A stretch of DNA of 64,000 bases from Linnemannia elongata (GCA_036320915.1 JAXBDG010000009.1:2294001-2358000); one strand, 5' to 3'; shown: positions 51,801-64,000, counted from the first letter of the stretch. A program made the numbers and translations. The notes: generated by a model from the letters alone, not told the origin.

Positions 51801-53637
51801 GTAGTTTGCTTCCGTGTGGATAACCTCAAAAATGGCCTCCTGACGATTGCGCTCCTTCTTTGACGCTGCGGCAACGACACTGGGAGAAACCGAGTTGGCC
51901 CACACCTTCTCCTGAGTAGTGGTCACAGTGGACATGTCACTGTTTGTCCGCCCCAACATACTCGACTATAAGTCCGTGTAAGTATTCAAATCAGCAGCGA
52001 GAAGTGAAAGAAAGAAGGATATGGGTAGGATGTCAGTAAATAGTTGAATATCAATGCATCACAGTGCCACTGTCCCATCGCTTTAAAAATGCGACTTACG
52101 ATGCTTTGGCGATTGGGGCATAGATACGAGTAACAGGGAGGTCTACCAGGCTGACAGTCGTAAGAGTAGCACCGGCTGCTGTGAGGGAACACACCAACAG
52201 GGGCCGCAGGGAACTCTGACTTGCCAGGGATGTAGGCAAGTGTGTGTTCGGTGAAAAAGTACAAGTCGTTGTTGGAGTCGTAGAGGGTTCCACCGCCAAA
52301 GAATAACTGCTGTTCCTCCAGTGACCGGGCGATCGCCAGCGCATGTCTTCTGTCCTCGACCTTGGTCAGCTCGACAATCACATCCTACAAAAAATTATGC
52401 AAATAGAATATTGGCCAGGTGTTAGTCAAGATGGTCGACAAAGAGAAAACACAGAAACAAAAAAAGTAAACAAATCGACAAGAGTCCTGTGCACACAGCT
52501 CTCGTTTTTTTTCGACTGAAAACATACCACTGTCTCTTTGCCTGTGAAAGTACAAGGGAATTCGAGGTCATAATTGACAGACTCCAGCCTCTTGGACTCG
52601 TTCTGCAACATCTTTTCCCGGAAGGCGACGGCAATGGTTGAGAGGATGCTGGGGTTAAAGTCGAGCAGGAGCCGGGCAGCTTCCGAGATATAAACGGGCT
52701 CGCCAGACTCGACCGACTCCTGAAGCTGTCCATTGAATGATTGAGGCGGAAATCCGGGGGAAGACGGTTGACTCCATGAAGTCTGGGTGGTGGAAGATCC
52801 TGTGGAGGTCCTGTACAGCTTGCTAGCAGTGCTGGGAGTGGGCGACGGCTGAGGATAGGCGTGACCTTCAGTGTACGGGTGAGAGTGATGCTGATAATGC
52901 TGTTGCTGCTGTTGTTGCTGATGCTCATGGGACGAGTAGTTCTGATGCGACAGCTGTGAGCTTTGGAAGACGTTTGTTGGAAGCTGCTGAGAGGTCGAGT
53001 TGTTGACGTTGTCATGAGGCCGCGATCGAGGAGGCGAGGAGATATTGAGACTAGAGACGTCTTGCTGGATATCTGCCATTGAGCCATCCTGGCTCCTGAT
53101 ATTGAACTGGAACGATTGTCGGGGTTCAATGGCCTCGTTCTCGTTCACTTGTGCAAGCTTGTTGAAGTGCTGCTGCTGTTGTTGCTGCTGCGCCAAGATA
53201 CGCTGGGAGGGCGATTCCCTGACGGAACCATTGCTGCTTAGGATAGACTGTGCATCAGAAGGACGCCTGGAGAATCCATGCTGCTGTGGCTGATACTGCT
53301 GTTGCTGATGCTGCTGATACTGATGTTGATGCTGTTGTTGCTGGTATGGGTGGTGGTCTGCCTGGTGCTGGGATGAATGCTGATATTGAAGTGGGGAGGC
53401 GGGGTACTGAACAGAAGGACTTGACTCGTCCAAGGCGGTACTGGAATGCGACAGGTTGCTGCTGTTGCTGTTGCGGTAAGGGCTGTTGATGTTGGGGTTT
53501 GGATGGTGGATAGACTTGTTCCTTTCGTTCTTTAGTGAAGGGACGTATGTACTTTGGGGAGTGTAGGTGACGGGTGCAAGGGGGTTAGCCCTGCCTGATT
53601 GACCCTGACTTGTAGGGGGTGTTGTGTAGTTGGCCAT
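48718..53637 (-). CDS. Rho GEF, Rom2/Rgf type (DEP-DH-PH-CNH)
   Basis: Six exons: 53637-52528, 52384-52100, 51965-51774, 51643-50888, 50802-49698, 49601-48718; in phase, about 1443 aa. Residues 1-310 are Gln/Ser/Pro-rich with polyGln runs. A DEP-like domain spans about 325-430 (FPCTFTGKETV...DVIVELTKVEDRRHALAIARSL). The DH domain is about 500-700 (RQEAIFEVIHTEANYIRDLELL, FINPL, LRHFIGQPYQRIPRYPLLL). PH is about 715-880 (KFHFEALVKRRSNLDFQMIEL...). The CNH domain is about 915-1235 (YLNVLDGKRRVVIGTEEGVYV...). A polyGln/His/Pro tail follows. Fungal proteins with this order activate Rho1 at the plasma membrane to switch on cell-wall integrity signalling and glucan synthesis. The ATG at 53637 (MANYTTPPTSQ) is chosen over the open upstream frame, which is C/T-tract text. 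Confidence 0.92.
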
Positions 53638-54311
53638 TAGGGGTTCTGTGAGGAGGTAGAGGAGTAGTTGAGCGGATGCAGGTGATAATGTTGAAGTGAG
53701 AGGGAGAGACAAAAGGGGCGAGATTTGAAATAGAAAGTGTAAAGTCAAGGATAGAGGAAGGTCGAGATGGGGTGGAAGAGGGCAAAATACGAGAACGGGT
53801 GAAGGGAGCGAATTGAACGAGTTGAAGGAGGGACGGACGGAAGGAAGGAAGGAAGTGAAGGAAGGAGAGAGAAAGAGAAGGGAGCGCGATTAAGAAAAGA
53901 ACAAGGAAGCGGATAAAAGAAGGAGGAGAGTGATTGAGTGAGCAGAAAAAGTAGAAAAGGAGGAAGAAAAGAGGGTTAGTTTGGGAACCATTGAGCATTG
54001 GGCATCCAATATATAGAAATGGAGATGGGTGAATTATTAGATGTGGGTGACCCTGGTATCGTACATCATCATCATATGCTACAAGGTGAGTGACCCTTGT
54101 CCTTTTTCAATTGTACCGGCTACCAGGGTACCAAAACGAAGAATGCGACAGAGGCAAAGGGAGAGGGAGGAGGAGCAAGGCGAACAATGTGTGAGAGAAA
54201 AGGGGGTTCTTTTGTATGTCCCAATTGAGAGAAGAGATGAAACAACCAAAACACGAACCAGGGCAGAGAACAAGATAAAGAGAGACCGGAAAAAAAATAT
54301 ATTCCACCCTT

Positions 54312-54344
<33 letters not shown>

Positions 54345-57300
54345 AGGGTGCAAACAAGGGTGGAGAGGGCAATGAATAATAAGCTAACGTTGTAGCGTCT
54401 TCTACTTTTGTTGCTTATTAGAAGTAGTCCTATTACTGCTCAACACACTCTCTCACACAACACACACACACACTCTTCTTTGCTTGCTACTCCCACGATG
54501 TATCCTGGTTGCTATTGTTGTTGTCAAAGGCAGCCTTTTATTCTTTCGAATATTCTCGCTTTGCTTACATATCAAGTCGAACAAATTGAAAAAAAAAATA
54601 AAAAAAAAAAGGGGTGGCAAATGCAAAAAAAAAACTTTGCTTTGTTTGTGTTGCTGTGGTTGTTGTTACCTGTTGTATGGGATGTGAGAGGTATGGACAA
54701 TGAAAAGGTGTAGGCGAAAAAAGAAGGTGTGAGAGTGTGAATTGAAATGAAATGGAGGCTGTAGTGGGCGTAAACAAGGAGACAGGAAACCACTGTACAA
54801 GAAATAAAGACCCCGAGGAGAAAAGAAATAGAAGGATGTGCGGGATTAAAGGAGAGAGTGAGTGAGTGAGAGTGTGAATGCACGGGGCTTGGGATGTGAT
54901 GTCGGGAAGGAGAGCGGGAGGTGAGTTGAGGATGAGGGTAGAGGAGAGAATGAAGGACGAGGAGTTGTGGCGAAGGTAAGGAAGAAAAAGGAAGGGAAAA
55001 GGAAGAGATGGATGCGAAGAATAGAGGAAGAGGAGGAGGAGGAGGAGGGGGGGGGGAAGAGAAGAGGAGAGAAGAGGAGAGGCGAGTGACAAGAAGATAA
55101 GAAAAGAGAAGCGAAGAGAAGAGGTGTGAGAAATAAGGAAAGGAAAGAAAAGAGGGAATGGGGAAGCGAAAAGAGCAGCAGACGTGAGAAATGAACGACG
55201 AGAAGAAGAAAAGAAAAGAAAAGAAAAAAAAAAAAAAAGAGAGCAAGAAAATGATATCCACAATCAGTACATATTCTCGCCGTGTCCTTTCTCTTGCCAT
55301 AAACACGCCTTCTCTTATTTGTGCGCAATAAACAAACAAACAAACAAACAAACCAAAAACAAATGACAAGCAATGCAAAGTTACTTGACACGCATTGTTC
55401 ATTCAGATCGACACACTTCTCTCAGACAACATGCAACGCGAACTGCATCCACGCATCTCATATCCAACAACACAAACGATTTTTTTTCATCTCTCTCGAA
55501 AACAATGGGTATCATATCATCCCCTCCCTCCCTCTCTCTTCCCCTGGCAATGCTCATCAGGGTCAATTACCCTTCCACTTGATCGAAACATGCAACCCAC
55601 CCACCATTGACTCTTCTCCTCCTCCGTTCTTTCTTCCTTCCTCCTTCTTCCTTCAAGGGGGGGCAGGGCATACACACAGCCCAAGTCTACTTCTTCTTTC
55701 TTACTGCTCTAGCCTTCTCGCCTTCCTAGCAGGAGAGAGTAAGACGTTCTTCCTACTCTCACTACTCACCGACTGCAACCAACTTCAGCCGAACATCTCC
55801 CTCCCTCAGCCTGGGCCTGGGGATTGATCTCCATACCACTCGTCAGTCTCCAGGGCTGGGACCCTATCCTAGTCTCAAACACCGACACTCACTCACTCAC
55901 CCATCTCTCGCCTTCATAGCACTTGGACCCCCTACCATCCACAATTTTCGACTCCATCTCTCATCAATTTTCGACTCACGAGCGACTTATCTCTTTGTAT
56001 CCTACAAGACGTTCTTTGACCCATATTCAACTAGACATATACACAACAGCCTCTTCCTTCCTCAATCCATCCATCCCGCCTAAAACTAAGTAGAAATGAA
56101 TTGTTCGATCACGCTCCAAAGGCGTCTCCAAACACCACTCACTCGCCATCGCCTCCATCCCCCCGCCTGCACACGAGGAACAAAGTTCAGCCCAGACATG
56201 CACCTTGTACCTTTTTTTTTATTTATTTCCCATCCAACGAATTTGTCCTCCTGCACCATCTCCCTCTCACCTGCCGCCACTTCAATATTTTTTTTTTGTT
56301 ATTGTTGCTGAATGATGAATTAGCCCTTGTTTCGATCCGTAATTGCTCTCAGCCTAAACTACACTCATTCATTCATCGTAATAGTCTAACACGAGAGGGA
56401 AGGCAGGGAAGGTAGAAAACCCGCTTTGATCCCGTCATCAACAAAATGGAGGGGTAGGATGCTCTGTGTTTTGCATTGGTCTGGGGTCCCTAAACCTTGG
56501 GTAGGCGACCATGCCTTGGTTGCCTTTCATTGCCTTCAATGATGAACGTACCTTTTTTTTTTTCTTTTTTTTTTCCTTGAACTATTTTGACCCCACCCAG
56601 AACGAAGAAGTGTTAGTATTTCCTTGGGAGTAGTAGTAGTAGCTTTGTGTTTCAATGGGCTGTTGCACAGACGAAAAGGTCCTCAAATACAACAATAATG
56701 GGACAGGACATTGGTCAGGACAGAACAGACAGACGGACAGGCAGCGTCATAGGTTGTTAGTGAAACATGCGACAACAAGACAAGAATAACCTTTTTTTTT
56801 TTTTTCTTTCTTGCACCTTCACCCTCACACACACACCCTATATCTAGCCTCGTCCTCGACTTGTCCTATCCCCTGCTTGCGGCTGCCTCGCCTCATCTCT
56901 TCAATGGTTCAATCTAAACTTATCTATCATAAAAAAACGCGCTTGACATTGTTTGTCAAAAAGTCAAAATTAGAAATAAGAAAAAAAAAAAAAAAAAAAG
57001 GGAGAGAAAGGAAGCATCCAATTGACTGACAGGGCAAAACCCATGACTACACCCGCCAAACACACATCTTCAACCCATCTCTCTCCTTCCCCCAATTGTG
57101 TCGATTGGACAGCTTTTCATAGAACCTCCTCCTCCTCCTCACCCCACAAATCTCCATCAACTAGCTATCATCATCCCCTTTACGACTACCAAACTATTTG
57201 ACTTTGGTCTTTCAATAAGCTGCTTCTTTACCTCTTGGTTCCCTTTCTCACTTCTCGCAAAAAGAATCCTTTTATTCCGTTCGGCCGAACAATGAAGTCA

Positions 57301-57645
57301 TGTACATCCACAACTGTTTCGCTTCAATTGAAAAAACTAGCGCGCCACAATGTCCCACCGATCATGTATGACAATAGAAAAAATGTTCTAGCGCCAACCA
57401 TAGTCATTTGAAGGCCGCAAAGTGTTCTTGTTGATATCTCCGCGGAGTGTGGTCCCACTAACTTGGTACTTTTGAGCGCCTCAAATTGACATACAAGCAA
57501 GACATAAAAAAGTTCCCATGGCAATCGAAAGTAGTCGTATTTCGTTTTTTTTTCCAAAGAAAATAGTTTCTTATTGTATTTTGTTTCCACATGCATCATC
57601 TACAACATAGAATCCCTCCTCCTCATCACCACAAAAACGATACGT
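53638..57645. other. 4 kb low-complexity intergenic region
   Basis: Strand-asymmetric tracts dominate: A/G-rich on the + strand at 53690-54000 and 54840-55240, C/T-rich at 55500-56090. Poly(A) of about 30 lies at 54313-54342 and A17-19 runs near 54592-54610, 55225 and 56980. There are T-runs near 56550 and 56790 and a (GTA)n at about 56627-56641. The Phe/Leu/Ser-rich minus-strand ORFs (up to 276 codons at 54572-55402) overlap each other in three frames and are not genes. The left part is probably the long 5' region of the Rho GEF gene. No RNA gene recognised. Confidence 0.5.
54313..54342. repeat. Poly(A) tract of about 30
   Basis: An unbroken A run on the + strand, in the gene-free region upstream of the Rho GEF. 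No adjacent element recognised. Confidence 0.85.
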
Positions 57646-59401
57646 CTAGGCGTAGACATCGACGGCCTCGGCCTCCATGGTAAGAGCAGTCTTCCTCACG
57701 TTCTCGTTCCAAGCGACAAGACGCTCCTGCATGCCCTTGATCTGATTCCTGTCAAGGACACGGGGCTGTACCCAGTGTACACGGACAACAGCGTCCACTT
57801 GGTCAATCGACCCCTTGATTAATCCCAACGAAAGCGCCTTCATCACCAGAATCTCAACCTCCTCCAATGGCAACTTGGTCTCGGATGAGATCGTTCCAAA
57901 GGGGATCGACCGGTTGTCAGAACTGCGCTTGAACACCGTCTCTGTCAACGACATCAAGCAAATCTTTTGACGCAACGCCGTGATGTTCGACTGCAAAATG
58001 TTCTATTAAAATCAATCATGTAATTGTAAACAACGTACAGCTTAGCATTCGATCAACGTGGACCACACGTGTACATGAACGATGTCAACAATCCTAAACG
58101 AGCTCTTACCTCTTGGGCAAAGTGAGGTGCGAGGGCCTCGAACTTTCCAATGTCACCACTGTTAAAAGCAAAGAGCAAGTTCTTCAACCACTCACGTTCC
58201 GTTCCAACTAGCGACTCCAAAATAGGGTGCATCAACTATCATTGACGAAGAAATTACATGAACATGTTAGCGTATGCCGCTCAATTCTTCTTCCTTTACA
58301 ACGTTGCACATAAAACGATCTGCCAGACGCCCAAAGTACTTACGAGCTCGCCAAAGTTATAGATAGAGTCGCCGAGGAGTGCTGAGAGGGCAAGGTCGTT
58401 GGCACGGCTGGCCTTCTCGGCAGTAGAGAGGTCATCAATGTTGACACAGGCCAAGTACAACAACGCGTTCTTGTAGTACTTAGCATAGTCCGCCTTGATC
58501 TACTCACCCACACCAATGAAAAAAGTACAACTAGCGTTAGTTGATCCACTTCGTCACGATGCAGTTTTCCTAGTGTACAAAAAATGAAAGGCCAAGGTAC
58601 TTTGTAGTAGTCGGCAGAGACGCGGAGGAAACTGGCGTTGATCTGAGGGTCGACGGAATCAAAGCCGTCGAGGTACTTTCCACACTCCTCCAGGTCCTTC
58701 TTGGTCGTATCCAGATCGCCCAACAACAGTCCGAAATGAGTCGTCTCCATCTTTGCCAACACATACGCCTCTCTCGTCTCGTCCTTGTTGACCTTTTCCG
58801 TCAATGTCTTCAAGAACTCTCTCGCCTCCTTATGATCTAATTACATAATGACATATACAATAAGAAAAGCCATTATGAGGTTGAGTGTCAGGGTATCATG
58901 CATAAGGTGATTAACGCAGTTGATCTGGCTGCACTCATAAGTGAACGATGAAGTGTAGGCACGCCCATAGTTACCTCGGATCTGCTTGGCGGCAGAGACG
59001 CCCAAGGACACCAGCTTCTGCTGGCTCATCTTTGCCTCCCAATCTGAGATAAAGTTGTTGTAGAGGCCCACTTGGAGAGGTCCTGACTCTGGCTTTGATA
59101 CAAACTCCTGCACCGCCAACGTCAACTGATGCCACAACCTATTTTTTCATAAAAGTGGGGGACGTTGACAGGTTAGCTTGTGGGTGTAAAGAAACGCGCG
59201 TTCATGACTGTCGCCTGCCCTTTCTACAATATCCTTGAATGAAAACAGCGCCTTTGACGATAAGAAAAAGAGAAGAGAATGAGGAGGGACGTACTTGCGC
59301 TCGTAGAGGTCCTCGAAGGTGTTGTAGTAGTTCTGGAGCGAGGCGGGAGCCTGCTGCTTCTGGGAAGCAAGGAAGTGAGGGATGTCCGAGTCAATCTCCA
59401 T
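57646..59401 (-). CDS. RPN9: 26S proteasome regulatory subunit Rpn9 (PSMD13)
   Basis: Six exons: 59401-59295, 59138-58975, 58836-58601, 58499-58344, 58235-58110, 58002-57646; in phase, 381 aa (human PSMD13: 376). The start MEIDSDIPHFLASQKQQAPA is family-like. The helical repeats include LYNNFISDWEAKMSQQKLV and ETHFGLLLGD-like TTHFGLLLGDLDTTKKDLEE, then YYKNALLYLACVNIDDLS. The PCI domain follows: FNSGDIGKFEALAPHFAQE, LRQKICLMSLTETVFKRSSDNRSIPF and EVEILVMKALSLGLIKGSIDQVDAVVRVHWVQPRVLD. It is a lid subunit of the 19S particle; Rpn9 helps assemble the lid and contacts Rpn11-side subunits. A related PCI protein (CSN or eIF3) is excluded by the VHWVQPRVLD end. Introns fall every 100-240 bp, typical of old genes here. 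Confidence 0.94.
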
Positions 59402-60029
59402 TATATGTATGTGTCTGTCTGTCTGTGTCTGTGGTTGCGGTTGTCGGTTGTTAACTCCTGCGGGTATCGAGGTTGACTTGCTTGCTGTTAGTTGTTGAGG
59501 TAGTTGTTGTTGCTGGGTGTTGAAGAGAAAGAAGTTAGGAATGAGTAAAAAAGAAAGTAGAAAAGTTGAATGAATGCGCGTACTCCTTTGTCTTTTCCTC
59601 TTGCCAGCCTTCCTCTGTGCGGACGTGTCTTTTCTGAGACGTGCCTGGCGTATGTGCCCAACAGGCACTGTAGGGTGACGTGTACTTGTCAATTAAAGGT
59701 TACTATTCAATTACGAATCTTCCTTGATGATCGCATATACTGCATTCTCAACCCACCACCTCTCCTTTTCCATTGTTTAAAATAAAAAAAGCGAGACCAA
59801 AAGAGAACCGTGCATCTCGCACTCGCATCTTGCTTTTCATTTCCGCTGATTCCTCCTTCCTTCCCGTTGCTCTCTTATCCTTTTTCATTCCCCACCTTCC
59901 ATCCTTCTTTCCTTTCTTCCTTTTCTTCTTCCTTCCCTCTCTTTCTTCCCTCTCTTTCTTCACTCTCTCGCAGTTCCCACGAACACACCAACAAAGCAAG
60001 CACATAAACAAGCACAAACGACTCGCACG
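59402..60029. promoter_or_regulatory. Divergent promoter, RPN9 / carboxypeptidase
   Basis: A 628-bp shared upstream region. 59830-59970 is C/T-rich, directly upstream of the carboxypeptidase ATG. I could not find the yeast PACE element GGTGGCAAA. No other gene. Confidence 0.45.
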
Positions 60030-62768
60030 ATGCGTCGAACTTGGACAACTGCCACCGTGGCCCTGTCCTGCGCCATCCTCTGTATCGCATACCCTCAGCC
60101 CATCGATATCCTCCAACAGCAACAACAACATACTTTCACTCCCGCGCATCATGGTCATCACAATATCCACAATAACGACAACAACATAAACAATAACAAT
60201 GAAGAAACCATCCACACATACGCGCGATTCGACGGCGAACAAGTCCTTCGTCTCGATGTCTCCAACCTCGCTCAACTCAAGCTACTCCAAGCTACCGTCG
60301 AGGTAAGCATTCTTGGTCTGTGCCTTTCTAACATTCCCTCTTCCCTTGCTCCGCTTTTCCGGCACCCTTACACTCATTACCCCTCCCCTTCTCTCGTATC
60401 ATCCTTCTCGCCCTCTCTCCTTGACCGTTTGGATTCATTTTAATGCGTACAAAATACACAAACACTCGCGTGAGAGAAATTTTATTAGATGGGTGACCCT
60501 GATCCCTGAATGGGACAGTTCATATCCTCATGTTTGTTTTTGTGTGTGTGTATGTGTATGGTTGCTCTCTTCTTTTGGACATGTTCTCTTTTGTCTGTTG
60601 TTGTGGTTTCGTTTGTGTTCCCTCCAATCCAATTGCATTCGCTCCTCGCCCTCGTGTGCACACCTCTCTTTTGTTTGCAAGGAGCAAAACGTTTAGCCCA
60701 TTCACATTATCTTTGTGCACGCTACCCCTGCGCACACGACCAAAGCACACCATGACTGACACCGAAAACCATGTCCTATAATAGAAAGAGAACTTGGACC
60801 TGTGGTCAAACTTGAGGATCGGCACTGTGGACCTTCGAGTCCCTGCCTCCAAGATGTCCTCCCACTCCATCAAGGCCATCACTGACACTATCCCCTCCAC
60901 CGTCATGATCCCCAACCTCCAGGACCTTATTCCCACCCAACCCCCCGCTCTCACTCTTCAACAATCATCCACACCAAACCAGAACTGGAACTTCACCGAC
61001 GACTCGTTCTGGCTGCAGTACCATGACTTTGCAACGCTCAACAATTTCACAGAGACGATGGTTCAACAATACCCTGACCTTGTCAAGCGAGTGTCGATCG
61101 GAAAGACCTTTGAAGGCCGGGAGATCTTTGGAATGTCTATCCATGGGTTCAAGCAGAAGAAGGATAAGAAGAAGAAGAAAAAGAAGACCAAGGGCTGGTT
61201 CTTTGACGATGATGAGGACTACGAAAGAGACGACGATGAGGAGCAGGATAGTGTCGACATGGATGGATCAAAGATGACGGCAGCAACGAGCTTGGAAGAT
61301 GGCGACACTGTGTCGTCTTGGTGGTCGTGGCTCTTCAACGCTGCTCCCAGACAGTCCATCCGCAAGCCCTCCAGGCCCAAGAAGCACCCCAAAGCCATTG
61401 TCATCCATGCAGGCCAGCACGCCAGAGGTAACGCCCACCTGCAGCTCTTGTTCTCCTTTGGCATTATTGTAAAGCATCCCTGTGCACGCAATATCGCACA
61501 ATGGGCAAAAGTGGGAATGAGGGTTCCCTGTCCCGCCTCCACTTGCCCATCCCGTCTGTCGAAAATGAATCTCGTCAGATCGTTATCGATCGCTCTCGCA
61601 TTTTTCTTTTTCAGCCCACGAGGGTGTCGGGGTGAGAAAAGAGCGTGTGTGGACATGAATCTAATCCTCTTTTCCTTTTTTCTTCTGATTCTCTTTCATC
61701 CCTCTCAATAGAATGGATTGGTCCAGCAGTGGTATCATATATTGCCAAGGAACTCATCTTAGGCTACCGCCAGAACAAGAAGATCACTCGCCTCCTTGAC
61801 CAATTCGAGTTTATCATTGTCCCTATCCTCAACGCTGACGGGTATGTCTACACCTGGGAGCACAACCGTATGTGGCGAAAGAACCGTCAACCCACCTCCA
61901 TCCCATTCTGCCCTGGCATTGTAAGTTTTTTTTTCTTTCATTTCGGGTCAATGCTTGCCTTTCTCCGTTAATTCTAGGATGTTCTGGCTCTACTTTTTTT
62001 TGAGAGCTACCTTTCTTTCCCTTCCTGACACTCCTTTTTTTTTCTTACCCTTTAAACAAAAAAAAACATAAAACAGGATCCAAACAGGAACTGGGGATAC
62101 CTATATGGTGGAGACGGGAGCTCGGCAAACCCCTGTAACGAAGGCTACCATGGCCCCGAAGCCTTCGCAGCGTTCGAATCCAAAATGATGTCCGATTTCA
62201 TCCTCGATCGCAAAAACGTCGTCGCCTACATTGATTTTCATGCTTACTCCCAACTCTGGATGCATCCCTTTGGAGGCGATTGCTCTATGATCCCCAAGGA
62301 CGATGAGGATCTGCTCGAGGCTGGTATGGGTGCTGCCAAGGCCCTGCATGATGTCCATGGGAAGAAGTATACTGTGGGGTCTATTTGTAATGTCATTTAT
62401 CAGGCCTCCGGCGGATCTATTGACTGGTAAGGTTTTTTTTTTTTTGCTTCTGCTTTTTTGCTTTATTTATTTTTTTCCCGCGTCGGAGGTGTTTATGTTC
62501 CTGTTCTGGGGTGTTCATCGTATTCACTGATGTATTTCCCTTTGCCTAACGTTTTACCCATCTTGTCCTCCAACTATGGACAAATAGGACGTACGCGGTA
62601 GGAAAAGTCAAGTACTCGTATGGAGTCGAGCTGCGCGACACGGGACGGTATGGGTTCCTATTACCCGAGGACGAGATCTTGCCGTCCTCTGAAGAGACCA
62701 TGGCCGGCGTTATTTACCTCGCCAACTTTATCCGTCTACGAGAAAAGCAGTGGGGTTTCAAGTACTAA
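60030..62768 (+). CDS. Secreted M14 zinc carboxypeptidase with charged insertion
   Basis: Five exons: 60030-60302, 60785-61427, 61712-61920, 62077-62426, 62588-62768; in phase, 551 aa. A signal peptide (residues 1-20, [20 protein letters not shown]) precedes a His/Asn-rich stretch and a propeptide-like domain ([19 protein letters not shown]...). The catalytic domain has zinc ligands H303 and E306 in HAREW, H430 in YIDFHAYSQ, substrate-binding NRNWG, and catalytic E506 in [11 protein letters not shown]. It should remove C-terminal amino acids outside the cell or in the vacuole; no Asp/Ser pocket call was made. Unusual: between [13 protein letters not shown] and [12 protein letters not shown] there are about 80 extra residues with seven Lys in a row, an Asp/Glu block and Trp-rich text, where normal members have a short loop. 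The first intron is long (482 bp). Confidence 0.92.
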
Positions 62769-64000
62769 TATCACGATTCTGACCCTTTTCTCGAGAAAAG
62801 AATCATCGTCGCTTTTTTTTTTTTTTGCGTCAACCCTTATATCCGTTTTCAATAGCTTAACAAAAAAAAAAAGAACCAATGAATAAATGCAGTGTGTACA
62901 AAGTCATCTTGGATGTGTGCGAAGGGTAGGGTATATTTTGTCATCAAGGAAGGAGTGTCTATCTATCTAGTTATCTAGGGGGGGGGGGGGGGATGAAGGT
63001 GGTGGGAAATCATCGTCGTCGCCAAGGAGGATGATCTCCTTAATCATCTGCGATCGATGCTACTTGTTACTGCTGAAGTTACTGTAGCTGTTTCGGTATA
63101 GAACTCGTTGCAGATCCCTCATCGCAGGTCCTAATCGCAGACCCTGTTGGACCAGTGTAACTGGATTGAGTAAGACGATCGCCTTACCCTCCCCTACTTG
63201 TGCCACCACTACCGTCAAGAATCGGACACGTACTCGCACTAAATGCTGTCATTGACACTGGCAGTAGGGGACAGCTGTTGGGGGGTGGAGTGTCTCGGAG
63301 AGGGGAGAGACCTTTGAGGAAATCCGAACCCTTCAAATACCCGCGACTCCTCAAACATGGCTCATGTGCCAAAATTACGAGTGTATGTCTTTTAAGACAG
63401 CAAGGCCCTCTTTTAAGTATCAGTTGAGAGGATATGGTAAGAAGCGATGGGGTACGGGAGGGAGAGGTAAAAGCAAGCGGGGGGGTATGGCGGACGAAAA
63501 AGGAAGGGCTATTTGAGGCGAGAGAGGCGAGGTGGGAACAAAGGAGAAATGGTGAATAACAATTGAAAAGGGCGCGAAGAACACTGAGTGACAGATGGCA
63601 GAAAGTTAGAGATTGAAAACGGTAGAGCTGAATGTCTGATGCAGGTACAGAAACCGTTTGCAAGAGTACTACAGAATCACGTAGGACACCAAGCGAGCAC
63701 AAAAAGAACGTTTGTATATGTCGGCCATTACATACCTGTTGCGTCCATGTCAGGATAGACGTAGAAAAAGTAGACGACAAACAAATGACTGCCATATCAT
63801 ATAGAAGTTGTTTCTCGAGCACTTCGTAGCTAAGCCAGTGTCAACAAAAACGAGTCAGCGATGGTTTGTCTAGGGATGGCGGAGCAAAGAGTCGAGACAA
63901 AGTACCGATTATTTGTATTGAATGAATCTGGGTAACTTTTTACTTCTGATGAATAGGTATGAAGGAGCCGACCTGGTCCGTGCCTCTACAATTACCACAA
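62769..64000. other. Intergenic to window end
   Basis: It contains T14 (about 62813-62826), A-runs near 62860 and G15 at 62978-62992. The minus-strand frame at 63184-63822 has no ATG context, signal or family I can recognise, and a plus-strand frame overlaps it. Nothing else seen. Confidence 0.45.
62978..62992. repeat. Poly(G) tract of 15
   Basis: Fifteen consecutive G on the + strand, rare in this window and likely length-variable. Confidence 0.85.

Noticed and set aside
52880..53350. CRISPR-like or minisatellite array (regular CTG/TTG units)
   Set aside because: These are CAG/CAA codons for polyGln in the Rho GEF exon, without spacers.
54565..55402. Three overlapping minus-strand ORFs of 181-276 codons
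   Set aside because: Open in all three frames over a purine tract; the products are only Phe/Leu/Ser/Pro with no family motif. Tract artefacts.
63184..63822. Minus-strand 212-codon ORF near the window end
   Set aside because: No recognisable motif, shared with plus-strand frames; no supporting neighbour or start context.

Overview
The window is nuclear DNA of a filamentous fungus. Most genes carry several short GT-AG introns with TAG or CAG acceptors, intergenic DNA is rich in homopurine/homopyrimidine tracts, and the protein families are typical of early-diverging fungi: a Crinkler-type effector relic, a GCR1-like DNA-binding protein, F-box proteins of a Mortierella-like style, and genes kept from the opisthokont ancestor (HMMR-like, ABITRAM, TSTD2, EED, ATAD2). 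I infer Mucoromycota, most likely Mortierellomycota. No marker gene proves this.

Layout. 1-286 is the 3' end of a mitochondrial aconitase. 500-1455 is copy 1 of a diverged interspersed repeat, interrupted by a Ser-rich ORF. 1837-6860 (-) is a six-exon coiled-coil protein like the hyaluronan-mediated motility receptor. 7791-8480 is a broken Crinkler gene. 9128-9358 (-) is a tiny secreted protein whose mature part resembles actinobacterial chaplins. 9945-10530 is repeat copy 2. A housekeeping block follows: PRKRIP1 (11195-11963), EED (12188-14194), an unknown minus-strand ORF (14365-14799) and homoisocitrate dehydrogenase LYS12 (15716-17443). After a gene-poor 2.4 kb come the GCR1-like protein (20401-22302), two small uncertain ORFs, and two divergent F-box genes (23557-25461 and 26493-28007).

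From 29.7 kb the DNA is again dense: ABITRAM (29767-31056), a GCK-type STE20 kinase like Kic1/Nak1 (31389-37156, -), a cyclin K/Ctk2-like cyclin (38269-40016, -), a TSTD2-like rhodanese (40360-42033, -), an ATAD2/Yta7-type AAA-bromodomain protein (42793-48365, +), a DEP-DH-PH-CNH Rho GEF (48718-53637, -), 4 kb of low-complexity DNA, proteasome subunit Rpn9 (57646-59401, -) and a secreted M14 zinc carboxypeptidase (60030-62768, +).

The genes do not form a pathway cluster. Two themes recur: chromatin and transcription (EED, ATAD2, cyclin K, PRKRIP1, ABITRAM, GCR1-like) and polarity or cell-wall signalling (GCK kinase, Rho1 GEF). The most unusual loci are the chaplin-like mini-gene, the Crinkler relic and the repeat pair, all in the first 11 kb. 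Splice sites were placed by eye, requiring every junction to keep phase and to rebuild a recognisable protein.
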